Of a DNA stretch of 64,000 bases, positions 33,376 through 41,902 are shown in pieces (the first letter of the stretch is position 1; every line of letters begins with the position of its first letter). A program made the position numbers and the translations under genes. Source of the DNA: Paraburkholderia franconis (GTDB taxonomy: Bacteria > Pseudomonadota > Gammaproteobacteria > Burkholderiales > Burkholderiaceae); NCBI RefSeq assembly GCF_009362735.1, contig NZ_WHNP01000001.1:186001-250000 (forward strand), read 5' to 3'. The notes under the pieces are model-generated. The model was not told the DNA's origin, searched no databases, and saw nothing but the letters and a program-made list of their open reading frames with translations.

Positions 33376-35133
33376 TTATTTGCGGAGGACGTCGGCCAGG
33401 TCCTCGAGCGAAGGCGGCTTGATGAGGTAACAGTCAAATTCGCTTTCCACACCTTCGGTCGCAGAGTCCGCCGTGGCGTATCCGGTCAGCGCGACCAGCC
33501 GGGTCGACGCGCACTGCGCGAGCTGGCGCAGGCACCACGCCAGTTCGTGCACGTTCATGCCCGGCATGCTGATGTCAATCAACGCGACGTCCGGTGTGAA
33601 CGATTCCACCAGCGATAGCGCTTCCAGTCCGCTGCCCGCGCGTTTCACCTCGTGACCGTCGAGCGCCAGGAGGGTCGCCAGTGCCTCGGTGGTGTCTGCG
33701 CTGTCGTCCACCAGCAGGATGCGCGCCGGTGCTATTCCGTGGCTGGTGGGCGCAAGATGCTCACCCTGGCTTCGGCAGACGATGGGCAGGCGCACGACGA
33801 CCTCGGTACCCTTGCCCTCGCCGTCACTGGCGATGGCAATCTGGCCCTGGTGAGCATTGACCAGATACCGGACGAGGGGCAGGCCAAGCCCCAGACCGCC
33901 TCCGCCCTGCCTGCGAGCCGACGCGGACTGGGCAAACATCTCGAAGACGTGGGGCAGCAGCCCGGACTCGATGCCCATTCCGTTGTCTCGCACCGTGATA
34001 ATGGCTTCCCGGGGCGTTGAGTCATGTGCGGGTATCGTGGCAGTGTCGGGCGCGTCGACCTGCAGGCTGATTTCGCCGTGACCCGATGGAGTGTATTTCA
34101 GGGCGTTCCCCAGCAGGTTCGAGATAACCTGCGTCAGACGGGCCGCGTCGGCAAGGACCGTCACCGGATAGGACGGCAGCGTCACATGCAGTTGATGCTG
34201 GCGTCGCACGGCCTCTTCTGCGACGGCCGCCATCGCGTCCTTCACGATGTCGCCAAGCAGGCCGTAGGCGGGACGGACAGACAGCTTGCCGTGCCGGATG
34301 CGGGACGCGTCCAGCAGGTCGCCGACAAGCCGCTTCAACTGCCGCACCTGCCTGTCGGCGACTGCGAGCGCCGATAGCACTGCCGGGTTGTCGGTCGCCA
34401 GTTTTTGCGCCGCCGCAAGCGCGCTGTCAATCGGGCCGAGCGGATTACGCAGCTCATGGCCCAAGGTCGCAATGAAACTGTCCTTTTGCGCTTCATTGGC
34501 AGCAAATGCGTTCCGTGCCGCTTCGGCTTCTTTGGCCCGCGCCTCGGCGTCGGCTCTGGCCTGCGTGACGGTCAATGCCGCGCACGTAAAATCTGCGAGG
34601 CTCGTCAGGATGCGCCGGTGCTCGCCGTCAAAGCGGTGGTCAGGGTCATGGGACATGACCCACAGCGCGCCCCATGGCTCGGGCGAGCCCGGAACTGGCA
34701 CAACCAGTTCTTCCGTCACGTCTGGAGCGACGCGGGCCAGGCAGTCGAACTGGCGTTTGGGAGCATCGAACAGCTGGGGCGCACCCAGTTCAAGCGTGAC
34801 CCCGGCAGGGCTGTCGGATGGAACGGGGAGTCCCACGAGGCTTGCACAGCGGCCCGAAACCGCTACCCAGCGAAATGCGGAAGCATTGCCGCTGTTGTGG
34901 TCACGCAGGCTGATGCCGGCGCTGCCAGCAGCGCACAGTTTGAGCGCCGTGCCGACGAGCGTCTGAAGCATGGCGGAACCCGGTGCGTTCAGCGCCTGGG
35001 CGAGCGCGTGCAGCGCCTCGATTTCCGCGGCAAGGTCCGGCGAACGACGCGCACGGGTGTCGAGCTTTTCCGTCACCAGCGCTCCCGCGCGCTGGACGCG
35101 ATTGACGGCGAAAGATGCGGAAAGCTCATGCAT
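33376..35133 (-). CDS. GAF-histidine kinase-receiver hybrid sensor
   Basis: A soluble hybrid kinase of about 585 residues. Residues 30-190 form a GAF-like sensor (ALHALAQALNAPGSAMLQTL...GALWVMSHDPDHRFDGEHRRIL). A coiled helix leads to the H-box FIATLGHELRNPLGPIDSAL and an ATPase domain with ISNLLGNALKYTP, the G1 box DNGMGIE and GGGGLGLGLPLVRYLV. A C-terminal receiver has ILLVDDSADT and the phosphoacceptor in DVALIDISMPGMN, with KPP near the end. No membrane helix is present. The start at 35133 (MHELSASF) follows GAGAG. No cognate regulator is adjacent. The signal is unknown; it may be a stress regulator that travelled with the island. Confidence 0.88.
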   Translation of the reverse strand: MHELSASFAVNRVQRAGALVTEKLDTRARRSPDLAAEIEALHALAQALNAPGSAMLQTLVGTALKLCAAGSAGISLRDHNSGNASAFRWVAVSGRCASLVGLPVPSDSPAGVTLELGAPQLFDAPKRQFDCLARVAPDVTEELVVPVPGSPEPWGALWVMSHDPDHRFDGEHRRILTSLADFTCAALTVTQARADAEARAKEAEAARNAFAANEAQKDSFIATLGHELRNPLGPIDSALAAAQKLATDNPAVLSALAVADRQVRQLKRLVGDLLDASRIRHGKLSVRPAYGLLGDIVKDAMAAVAEEAVRRQHQLHVTLPSYPVTVLADAARLTQVISNLLGNALKYTPSGHGEISLQVDAPDTATIPAHDSTPREAIITVRDNGMGIESGLLPHVFEMFAQSASARRQGGGGLGLGLPLVRYLVNAHQGQIAIASDGEGKGTEVVVRLPIVCRSQGEHLAPTSHGIAPARILLVDDSADTTEALATLLALDGHEVKRAGSGLEALSLVESFTPDVALIDISMPGMNVHELAWCLRQLAQCASTRLVALTGYATADSATEGVESEFDCYLIKPPSLEDLADVLRK

Positions 35134-35673
35134 AAGCACTCTCTCCGGTTGGTCATTCTGGTGCGACTGTGGGGGACCATCGTCAATTGTAGATGCACAA
35201 GGATGAAATTCCGGATGACCGTGCACGCCGAGGACAGCGAATGCTGCAAACGGCTGTATGCGCGGTCGACCGCAGTTACTGCCTCGTCTTTTCAGCTAGC
35301 CGCAGGCTGACTACGTGTGCTCTTCGTTCAATCCCGGGGTGAAGGTCATTTCGGTGGCGACCACAAGATTGCCGGCACGGAGAAGCAGGCGAGCCCCTTT
35401 TGCCCGAACATCGCTGCGCCCCCCGGGATGCAGGCGGGTAGGGTCCACCCCACCTCACGCGAGGCCACCTCACCGACGACAGCGTCACTGAAAACTCCGC
35501 GAAGCCCGGCACATATTTATACCTCGGACCTGGCGGGCCCGAAACCGAAATGGCCGTTCCGTCGGGTATCCAGGCGGTCAGATAATGAAGGTGGTCGCTT
35601 GGGAGTCGACCACCTCGTGTCCGGCAGGTGCAGTGCAGCACCAAAAAGGACGAAGTGAGGACGAAGTGCCACC
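35134..35673. other. Gene-free stretch upstream of the hybrid kinase
   Basis: About 540 bases in which no frame on either strand looks like a protein. A tandem AGGACGAAGTG repeat is seen near 35647-35668. Beyond this nothing was recognised. Confidence 0.45.
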
Positions 35674-35943
35674 TCAACAGGTGACGGCCGTCACCGGCAC
35701 GAGAGAGTGCTCTGTGGTCAACTTCCGCATGTCGGCAGTGGACGGGAGCACTGACCAACTGCCGTCACCGCGCCTGAAGAAGAACAACGCGTACGCTCCC
35801 ACTGACGACGAAGTCTCGACGCGCACACAGCGCCCGCGCCATCCCGTGTGACCGAACCTGGTGACATGAACCGGTGCCACAGGAACGGGTGCCAGCCACT
35901 TTTCCACCTGCCAGCGCAGGGACTGCTCGTTCCTGTTTTTCAT
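35674..35943 (-). CDS. Small conserved-looking hypothetical protein
   Basis: An 89-residue protein, MKNRNEQSLRWQVEKWLAPV, with no signal peptide or membrane helix. Mid-sequence it has the pattern GRCVRVETSSSVGAYALFFFRRGDGSWSVLPS, suggesting a beta-rich core. Proteins like this are annotated as hypothetical in burkholderias. The ATG at 35943 has GGAG six bases upstream, which supports translation. Its last codons overlap a perfect 16-base palindrome, GGTGACGGCCGTCACC, at 35680-35695. No function can be proposed. Confidence 0.6.
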   Translation of the reverse strand: MKNRNEQSLRWQVEKWLAPVPVAPVHVTRFGHTGWRGRCVRVETSSSVGAYALFFFRRGDGSWSVLPSTADMRKLTTEHSLVPVTAVTC

Positions 35944-36322
35944 GGTCGGCTCCATAGTTTTGCGTTCAGTTGGCGGAACGGCTTCTCGCCGTTCATTTCC
36001 TCAACGCCGCAAACGCACGCATTGTTGACCATGAGCATGTGAGTTCTGAAACCGGATATTTCAGTTGAACGGGCTTCAAACCATCGCCCGGAGGAGGACG
36101 GCCGAAACTACAGTCCTCTTCGTGCCCGGACCAGTAAAATCCGCGTCTGGTTGCTTAAAGCGACGTTGTGAAGGCCGTCAACCACGCCGGACTCGCGGCC
36201 AGCAATGCTGTCGCCAAGTGTCTTGTCCAACCCCCATGAGCACGAGCATGCCGAAGGCGATGAATACCGTTTCCGCTCCGTACGAAGCCGCTCTCGTTGT
36301 GCCAGAGGACTGCAGACAAGCG
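35944..36322. other. Region without an intact gene between a hypothetical gene and dgkA
   Basis: About 380 bases. On the minus strand a short hydrophobic segment (GAETVFIAFGMLVLMGVG near 36240-36300) is followed, after a frame change, by LDKTLGDSIAGRESGVVDGLHNV, which might be the ruin of a small membrane-protein gene downstream of dgkA. It was not recognised as any family. Confidence 0.3.
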
Positions 36323-36682
36323 CTACCCTTCCGCAAACACGACAACCAGCGTGAGTATTCCGACGAGACCGGCGCCTGCGCAGACGAGTAGCACGGCTCC
36401 CGCAGCACAGTCTTTGGCTGCACCGATTGCAGGATGATGCTCGGGATGCAAGTGGTCGGCCAGTCTTTCGAGGGCTGTGTTGAAGAGCTCGGCCGCGAGG
36501 ACCAGCACGGCCATCGTCAGGCATAGCGCCGAAAACACAAGCGGCGGCCGTAACCAAACCAATACCAGAGGTAATGCGGCCGCGAACCCTGCCTGGATGC
36601 GAAAGCTGCGCTGCGTTCGCCAGGTGGCGGCAACGCCGGCCAGCGCATCGCCGACGCTTTGCATGAAGCTCCTTTTCGTCAT
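36323..36682 (-). CDS. dgkA: Diacylglycerol kinase, DgkA type
   Basis: A 119-residue membrane enzyme with three helices that phosphorylates diacylglycerol to phosphatidic acid. The signature AELFNTALERLADHLHPEHHPAIGAAKDCAAGAVL near residues 64-98 contains the catalytic Glu and the Asp of the DgkA active site. The N-terminal part AGVAATWRTQRSFRIQAGFAAA is typical. The start at 36682 (MTKRSFM) is usual; alternatives are not needed. It is the last island gene before the right junction. It often accompanies lipid A-modifying genes, of which none is seen here. It may be the only copy or a second one in this genome. Confidence 0.9.
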   Translation of the reverse strand: MTKRSFMQSVGDALAGVAATWRTQRSFRIQAGFAAALPLVLVWLRPPLVFSALCLTMAVLVLAAELFNTALERLADHLHPEHHPAIGAAKDCAAGAVLLVCAGAGLVGILTLVVVFAEG

Positions 36683-36779
36683 GATTCACTCCGATTCTCT
36701 CATCGGCAGGATACCGTGTAGGTCCTGCGCGGCCAGCACGTGGAGCGTGATTCAGTCCGAGCACCGAGACGTCTCCCTA

Positions 36780-37150
36780 GGCAACCAGCTCGTCGTGATC
36801 AAGTTCATGTCCGAGATCAACTTCGTCAGCTCGGCGCGGCAGGGCGACATCATCGAACTCGGCATGAGGCGACCCATTTCGGCACGACGTCGATCACGCT
36901 GCGCTGCGAAGTGCGCAACAAGATCACGCGCAAGAGCATCCTGACCGTCGAAAAGATGGTGTTCGTGAATCTCGACGAAAACGGCCTTCCGGCGCCGCAC
37001 GGCCGCACAAAGATCCGCTACGCCGACGAGGCATTCGAGCGCTACAGCGAAAAGCTGCGCGCGATGCAGCATCAACCAGCGATGCTTGCGGCTTCGGAAG
37101 ATGCCGAAGCGGTCGATGCCGTCGATCAGAAAGCGGACGCAGCGCACTGA
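36780..37150 (+). pseudogene. Acyl-CoA thioesterase (hotdog), C-terminal fragment with frameshift
   Basis: From GGC at 36780 the frame reads GNQLVVIKFMSEINFVSSAR-QGDIIELG, the conserved second half of the hotdog thioesterase whose first 19 residues are at 6212-6280. One base is missing between 36865 and 36866; the rest, EATHFGTTSITLRCEV...VEKMVFVNLDENGLPAPHGR, continues in the next frame to the stop at 37150. The enzyme would hydrolyse acyl-CoA to free acid and CoA. It is unable to be made whole because of the island and the frameshift. Before the break the gene stood between hpnG and mlaA, inside the hopanoid region. Confidence 0.85.
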
Positions 37151-37216
37151 CGCGCGGCGCGACGGTTGCGGTTGATCGCCGTTATCCTTCTCGGCTAGCT
37201 GAGTCGATTACACAAG

Positions 37217-37256
37217 AAATCCCCGGCTGGTTGCGTGACCAGCTGGGGATTTTTTG
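37217..37256. terminator. Strong intrinsic terminator between thioesterase end and mlaA
   Basis: A long stem built from AAATCCCC-GGCTGGT and ACCAGC-TGGGGATT around a short loop, followed by a run of Ts on the plus strand and a partial one on the minus strand. It separates the thioesterase remnant from the convergent mlaA gene and can serve both. Confidence 0.85.
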
Positions 37257-37283
37257 CATCCACAGGAAAAAAACAAAAGCGGC

Positions 37284-38366
37284 TTATTGCGAAGGGGACT
37301 TATCGGGTGAGGACGAGGGTGACGGCGACGCGTCCGGCTGCTTTGCAGCGGGAGCCGCGCCTTGCCCCGGCGCTGCCCCCGACGGGTTCGACATAGAGGG
37401 CGCGGGCGTACCGTCGGTGGGCGCCGTCGTCGAGGCGGGCGGCGGCGCGGACGTGTCGCCCGGATCTTCGTAGTTGGGCAGGCCGTCGTCATTGGCGGGC
37501 GGCGTCCGCTTTGCCCCGCCTGCGCCCGATGCGCCTTCCGGCGGCGCGGCATTGCCCGGGGCTTCGTAGTTCGGCAAGCCGGTGGGCGCCGCACCCGGAA
37601 CAGTCGACGGCGCCACGCCCGATGCCCCCGAAGGCGCCTCCGCACCCGAATCCTCGGGCTCGCTATAGTTCGGCAGATTCGAAGCGGGTGCGCCGGCGCT
37701 GCGCAGCAGCGAGCGGCGCTGCTGCGTGTAGGCGTCGCGGACGAACGAGTACTTGTCGAGCGCGGCCTGTTCCAGCAGCGTCGTCGCGCCGAGCAGATCC
37801 GAACGCACGCTGACGAACTGCAGGAAGTACAGCGGGTACTTGTACTCCGCGTCCAGATACGTCATCGGATTCGCGCGGAAATCGACGAAATAGCCGAGGC
37901 CGTCGCGGAACGAACTCGGCCCGAAGAGCGGCAGCACCAGATACGGACCCGACGGCACGCCCCAGCGCCCGAGCGTCAGGCCGAAGTCCTGCTTGTGCTT
38001 CGGCAGGCCGGCAGGCGTCGCGAAATCGATCAGGCCGCCGATGCCGAACGTCGAGTTCATCGCAAAGCGCATCAGGCTTTCCGTTGCGTCCTTGATGTGC
38101 AATTGCAGAAGGCTGTTGGCGAAGTTATCCAGATCGCCGAGGTTCGAGAAGAAGTTGCTGATCGCCTGGCGCAGCGGCTGCGGCGTGACCTTCTGATAGC
38201 CCTTCGCGATCGGCACCGCGACGGTGCGATCGAGTGCATCGTTGAAAGTGAAAATCGCGCGATTCATCGGCTCGAGCGGGTCGCCGGGCTTCCGGTCCGG
38301 TCCCGTTGCACACCCCGTCGCAAGACTCGCGGTGGCCAGTGCCAGCGCGGCTGTTCGCATCTTCAT
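37284..38366 (-). CDS. mlaA: MlaA/VacJ-family outer-membrane lipoprotein with repeat tail
   Basis: A 360-residue lipoprotein. The lipobox LATGC places the lipidated Cys at residue 19. Residues 27-220 are the MlaA domain (DPLEPMNRAIFTFNDALDR..., DFGLTLGRWGVPSGPYLVLP, FRANPMTYLD), which pulls misplaced lipids from the outer leaflet in the Mla pathway. The last 135 residues are a low-complexity Pro/Ala/Ser tail with three repeats of LPNY(S/E)xPx(D/N) at residues 231, 264 and 296, spaced 33 and 32 apart; normal MlaA proteins are about 250 residues. It is followed by hpnN upstream on the same strand with a 4-base gap, suggesting a hopanoid or phospholipid trafficking role. It may thus be a hopanoid-associated MlaA paralogue. 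Confidence 0.9.
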   Translation of the reverse strand: MKMRTAALALATASLATGCATGPDRKPGDPLEPMNRAIFTFNDALDRTVAVPIAKGYQKVTPQPLRQAISNFFSNLGDLDNFANSLLQLHIKDATESLMRFAMNSTFGIGGLIDFATPAGLPKHKQDFGLTLGRWGVPSGPYLVLPLFGPSSFRDGLGYFVDFRANPMTYLDAEYKYPLYFLQFVSVRSDLLGATTLLEQAALDKYSFVRDAYTQQRRSLLRSAGAPASNLPNYSEPEDSGAEAPSGASGVAPSTVPGAAPTGLPNYEAPGNAAPPEGASGAGGAKRTPPANDDGLPNYEDPGDTSAPPPASTTAPTDGTPAPSMSNPSGAAPGQGAAPAAKQPDASPSPSSSPDKSPSQ

Positions 38367-38370
38367 GCGG

Positions 38371-40989
38371 CTATCCTTGTTGTTTCTTCAGTGCGCGGCG
38401 AGCGCGCGGTTTGCCCATCAATACTGGCTGAAATACCACAGCGCCTGTCAGCGTGCAGACAAGGGACAGCGCCAGCAGCCGTCCCATGCTCGATGTACCC
38501 GGATGGTGCGACAGCCACAGACTGCCGAATGCCGTCGCCGTGGTCGCCGCGCTGAACAGCACGGCATGCGTGAGACTCGATTGCAGCAGGCCCGTCTGTC
38601 CCCGGCGCCATGCCATCACGAAGTAGATCTTGAACGCCACGCCGACGCCGAGCATCAGCGGCAACGCGATGATATTCGCGAAGTTCAGCGGCATGTCGAA
38701 CGCGACGCACAACTCCAGCGTGACGATAGCCGACACCAGCAGCGGCACGAGCGTGCGCAGCACGTCGCCGAACCGGCGCAGCGTGAGCCACAGCAGCACC
38801 GTGATCGACAGGATCGCCCACGCGGCCGCCTGCAGGAACGCCGTAATGATCACATTCGCCGAATGCAGGATCGAGATCGGCCCGCCGATTGCACCGGGCT
38901 CCGCCGTCTTCACGGCCTTCGCGAAGTTGCGCAGCATCACGTCGTCGCCGGGATCGGTGCCGGGCGGCACCTTCGGCGAAATCTCGACGAGCGCCTGGCC
39001 CGTCTTCGATACCCAGCTGTCCGCAATGTCCTTCGGCACGTTCTCGCGCGTGATTTCCGCTGGCTGCAGCAGGGCCGTCAGCTGGTTCAGCGAGATTTTC
39101 AGCGGTTCCGACATTGCACGTTCGGCGCGGTCGCGTGTCGAGACGTCGGCGTTGGCGAGCTTGGTCAGCGTATCCGACAGATGCTTCGCTTCGGCGGCAC
39201 CGGGGCCGGGGTGATCCTCGGAGGCGAGCGCGAGCTGGTTCGCGCAGCGCTTCAATGCGGCGACGCGCACGGCATCCGTGGCGGGCGGCGCGGGCTTTTG
39301 CGTGAGCGCGGGCAACAGCTGCTGGGCGGCCGCCGAAATCAGCGCGAGCTTTTGCGGCTGGTCGGGGGGAATGTACGTGGAGAGCGTCGTCGTGCGGCCG
39401 ACTTGCGGCAGCTTCGAGAGCCGCGCGGCGATCGTGTCCGCGGCCGCCAGCGAAGGCGCGAGCGCGCGCACGTTGTTGACGGCGGCTTCGGGCGCGTCGT
39501 TGAGCGAGATCAGCGTCGCCATCGACTCCGTGTTCGGGTCCTTCAGGTGCAGCGGATTGAAGTCGAAGCGCAGATGCAGCAGCAGCGGCGACGCGCCGAT
39601 GATCGCCAAGGCCGTCGCGATCAATACGGGCGTGCGATTGCGGTCGAGAAAGTCGTCGACAGGCGCAAGGAACTTGAAGCCTGGCGACTCGGGTTCGCCC
39701 GGCGGATTGAGCACCTTGATGAGCGCGGGCAGCAGCGTCATGTTGGTCACGTACGCGACGAACATGCCGACGCCCGCGATCTTGCCCAGTTCCGACACGC
39801 CGCGATAAGCCGTCGGCAGGAACGAAAAGAAGCTCTCGGCAACGGCGACGGCGGCGAGCGTCAACGGCACGCCGATGCTGTAGGCGGTGTGAATGAGCGC
39901 GGCCGCCAGCCGGTCGTCACGATTGCGCTCCTCGCGATACTTCACGCCGAACTGCACGCCGAAGTCGACGCCGAGCCCGACGAACAGCACCATGAACGCG
40001 ACGGAAATCATGTTCAGTGCGTCGACCATCATCAGGCCGAGCGCGGCCGTGATCGCGAGGCCCACGAACAGCGTGACGAACACGGCGAAGATCAGGCGCC
40101 CCGAGCGCAGCGCGAGCCACAGAATGCCAAGCACGACGAAGAACGTCGCGATGCCGTTGATCTCCGCGCCGTCCTGCACCGATGCGAACTCTTCATCGGC
40201 GAGCGGCTGCTCGCCTGTCAGCCGGATGCGCGCGCCGTATTGCGCATCGAGATCGAGCGATGCGGCCGTCTTGCGAATCTCTTCCGACGCATGCGCGCCC
40301 GCTTGCAGCGCCGCATAGTTGACGACGGGCTGCACCACGATGAACGCGCGCGCGGGCACTTTCGCCGCGTCCTTGTCGACGAGCGCGCGCCACGAGAACA
40401 CGGCGGGCTCGTTGGCGAGCACGTGGTCGATCACGGTCGCGCTGCGCGACAGCAGGTTGCTCATGTCGGCGAGCTTCACCTGGCCGATCTGCAGCGGCAA
40501 CAGCAGGCTCGTTGTCAGCGTGCCCGCAAGACCCGTCAGGCTCGGATCGTGCGCGAGCGAGTTGATGAGGGGACGCGCCTTGACGAGCTGCCCGGTTGTC
40601 GATTGCACTTCGCTGACGGAAGGAAACAGCAAGCCGTTCTTTTCGAAGAACGGCCCGCTGCCCGGTTGGGATACCGCGACGAACTCCTTCGTTTCCTTTT
40701 GCAGTTCCGTGGCGAGCGTGTTGGCGGCGGCGTTCGCGTATTCGGGCGCGCCCGCCTCGACGACGACGAGCAGCGTTTGTCCGCGATCGGGGAAGGCCTT
40801 GTCGATCTGCTTTTCCAGCGCGGACCATTGCGCATCGTTCTCAACGAGACGGCTGGTGTCGGTATTGATCTTGAAGTGATGAACGACATAGATGGCGCTC
40901 AGCACGGCGAGCACGAGCGACAGCCCGATGACCTGCAGCGGACGGCGCACCGACCAGACAACGAGGCGAACGATTGAGGACTTCAGCAT
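38371..40989 (-). CDS. hpnN: HpnN, RND-family hopanoid transporter
   Basis: An 872-residue RND/MMPL membrane protein. A first helix ([21 protein letters not shown]) is followed by a large periplasmic domain, then a helix bundle ([19 protein letters not shown]..., the sterol-sensing-like [33 protein letters not shown]), a second periplasmic domain and a final bundle. HpnN is required to move hopanoids from the inner to the outer membrane, and Burkholderia HpnN structures are known. It is divergent from hpnM across 185 bases and overlaps nothing. It is the first gene of a two-gene operon with mlaA. All helices look intact. Confidence 0.95.
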   Translation of the reverse strand: MLKSSIVRLVVWSVRRPLQVIGLSLVLAVLSAIYVVHHFKINTDTSRLVENDAQWSALEKQIDKAFPDRGQTLLVVVEAGAPEYANAAANTLATELQKETKEFVAVSQPGSGPFFEKNGLLFPSVSEVQSTTGQLVKARPLINSLAHDPSLTGLAGTLTTSLLLPLQIGQVKLADMSNLLSRSATVIDHVLANEPAVFSWRALVDKDAAKVPARAFIVVQPVVNYAALQAGAHASEEIRKTAASLDLDAQYGARIRLTGEQPLADEEFASVQDGAEINGIATFFVVLGILWLALRSGRLIFAVFVTLFVGLAITAALGLMMVDALNMISVAFMVLFVGLGVDFGVQFGVKYREERNRDDRLAAALIHTAYSIGVPLTLAAVAVAESFFSFLPTAYRGVSELGKIAGVGMFVAYVTNMTLLPALIKVLNPPGEPESPGFKFLAPVDDFLDRNRTPVLIATALAIIGASPLLLHLRFDFNPLHLKDPNTESMATLISLNDAPEAAVNNVRALAPSLAAADTIAARLSKLPQVGRTTTLSTYIPPDQPQKLALISAAAQQLLPALTQKPAPPATDAVRVAALKRCANQLALASEDHPGPGAAEAKHLSDTLTKLANADVSTRDRAERAMSEPLKISLNQLTALLQPAEITRENVPKDIADSWVSKTGQALVEISPKVPPGTDPGDDVMLRNFAKAVKTAEPGAIGGPISILHSANVIITAFLQAAAWAILSITVLLWLTLRRFGDVLRTLVPLLVSAIVTLELCVAFDMPLNFANIIALPLMLGVGVAFKIYFVMAWRRGQTGLLQSSLTHAVLFSAATTATAFGSLWLSHHPGTSSMGRLLALSLVCTLTGAVVFQPVLMGKPRARRALKKQQG

Positions 40990-41089
40990 GTACGCGAGCG
41001 GGACCTAGTCAGATTGGTGTTATTGGCAGAGGGCACAAGTATACCGACGCGGCCGGCGCAAGGTCGCGTAAGCGAACGCAGTGCGGCCC

Positions 41090-41106
41090 GTCAAAGCCGG
41101 TATACT
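41090..41106 (+). promoter_or_regulatory. Promoter-like motif before hpnM
   Basis: GTCAAAG-CC-GGTATACT precedes hpnM by about 70 bases. The same elements, with a three-base gap, occur before hpnD at 1068-1085. TATACT would be the -10 box; no good -35 is seen. Confidence 0.4.
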
Positions 41107-41174
41107 GGCCCGTACCCCCGCGGCGGAAGCGGCCTGTTCCGCGCGGGGTCATTCTCAATTGTCCCGATGAGCGT

Positions 41175-41780
41175 ATGAAACGTTATATCTCTGCTTTTCT
41201 GGCGGCCGCCGTGGTCTCCACCGCGGCTTTCGCACAAAGCGCGCCTGATGCGATCGTGAAGAGCGCGGTCGAAGGCACGGTCAATGCGATGAAGGCCGAC
41301 CCGCAGGCACGCGGTGGCGACATGAAGAAGATCACGCAAGTGGTCGAGTCACATTTCGTGCCCGCGACGAACTTCCAGCGCACCACGCGCATCGCAGTCG
41401 GTAAAGCCTGGAGCACGGCGACGCCCGAACAGCAAAAACAACTGTATGAGCAATTCACGAAACTGCTTGTCGGTACTTATGCCGCATCGCTGTCGCAACT
41501 GCGCGATCAGGATGTGAAGTTCCGCTTCCAGCCAGCGAACGCGTCGGCCGATGCAAAAGACACCGTCGTTCAGTCCCATGTGCTGAGCAACGGCGGCGAC
41601 GATTCAATCGACTACCGCCTGGAAAAAACGGCGAACGGCTGGAAGATTTACGACATCAACATGATGGGCGCGTGGCTAATCCAGGTGTATCAGACGCAGT
41701 TCCAGGAGCAGCTGTCGAAGGGCGGCGTCGACGGCCTGATCAAGTTCCTCACGCAGCACAACGCGCGCAGCGCCGGCTGA
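41175..41780 (+). CDS. hpnM: HpnM / MlaC-like periplasmic lipid carrier
   Basis: A 201-residue protein with a signal peptide (MKRYISAFLAAAVVSTAAFA) and an MlaC/Ttg2D domain. Typical features are TPEQQKQLYEQFTKLLVGTYAASLSQ and the hydrophobic cavity strands SIDYRLEKTANGWKIYDINMMGAWLIQVY. It is annotated HpnM when linked to hopanoid genes and probably ferries hopanoids or phospholipids between HpnN and the outer membrane lipoprotein. The ATG at 41175 is preferred over any upstream start because it opens the signal peptide. It is divergent from hpnN. A strong terminator follows. Confidence 0.92.
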   Translation: MKRYISAFLAAAVVSTAAFAQSAPDAIVKSAVEGTVNAMKADPQARGGDMKKITQVVESHFVPATNFQRTTRIAVGKAWSTATPEQQKQLYEQFTKLLVGTYAASLSQLRDQDVKFRFQPANASADAKDTVVQSHVLSNGGDDSIDYRLEKTANGWKIYDINMMGAWLIQVYQTQFQEQLSKGGVDGLIKFLTQHNARSAG

Positions 41781-41844
41781 CAAACTGCCTTGATCGCATA
41801 GCTTCGCGCGCCGCACGGCGAGGCCCACGCGGCGAAGCACGAAC

Positions 41845-41883
41845 AAAAAGAGCGCAACGGTTTGAACCGTTGCGCTCTTTTTT
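41845..41883. terminator. Bidirectional terminator between hpnM and hpnH
   Basis: A near-perfect stem AGAGCGCAACGGTT / AACCGTTGCGCTCT flanked by A- and T-runs on both sides, between the convergent genes hpnM and hpnH. Confidence 0.93.
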
Positions 41884-41902
41884 CATGCGGCCTCGATCAG
41901 AT

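Larger units (their letters stand above)
6281..36779. mobile_element. Arsenic/sulfur accessory island inserted in a thioesterase gene
   Basis: About 30.5 kb lies between the two halves of one host gene. The content is accessory: arsenite oxidase, ars genes, a sulfur module, and copper-gene fragments. Base composition and codon choice look less GC-extreme than the hopanoid genes on either side, by eye rather than computed. No integrase, transposase, tRNA gene or clear direct repeat marks the ends, so the mode of entry is unknown. Broken genes are concentrated at 6.3-13.8 kb and 32.3-36.3 kb. The left limit is 6268-6281 and the right limit about 36755-36780. Confidence 0.75.

Noticed and set aside
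6163..36781. CCCTAGG at 6163-6169 and 36775-36781 as a target-site duplication of the island
   Set aside because: The left copy lies about 100 bases upstream of the junction, before the thioesterase start, so it cannot flank the insertion; it is probably coincidence.
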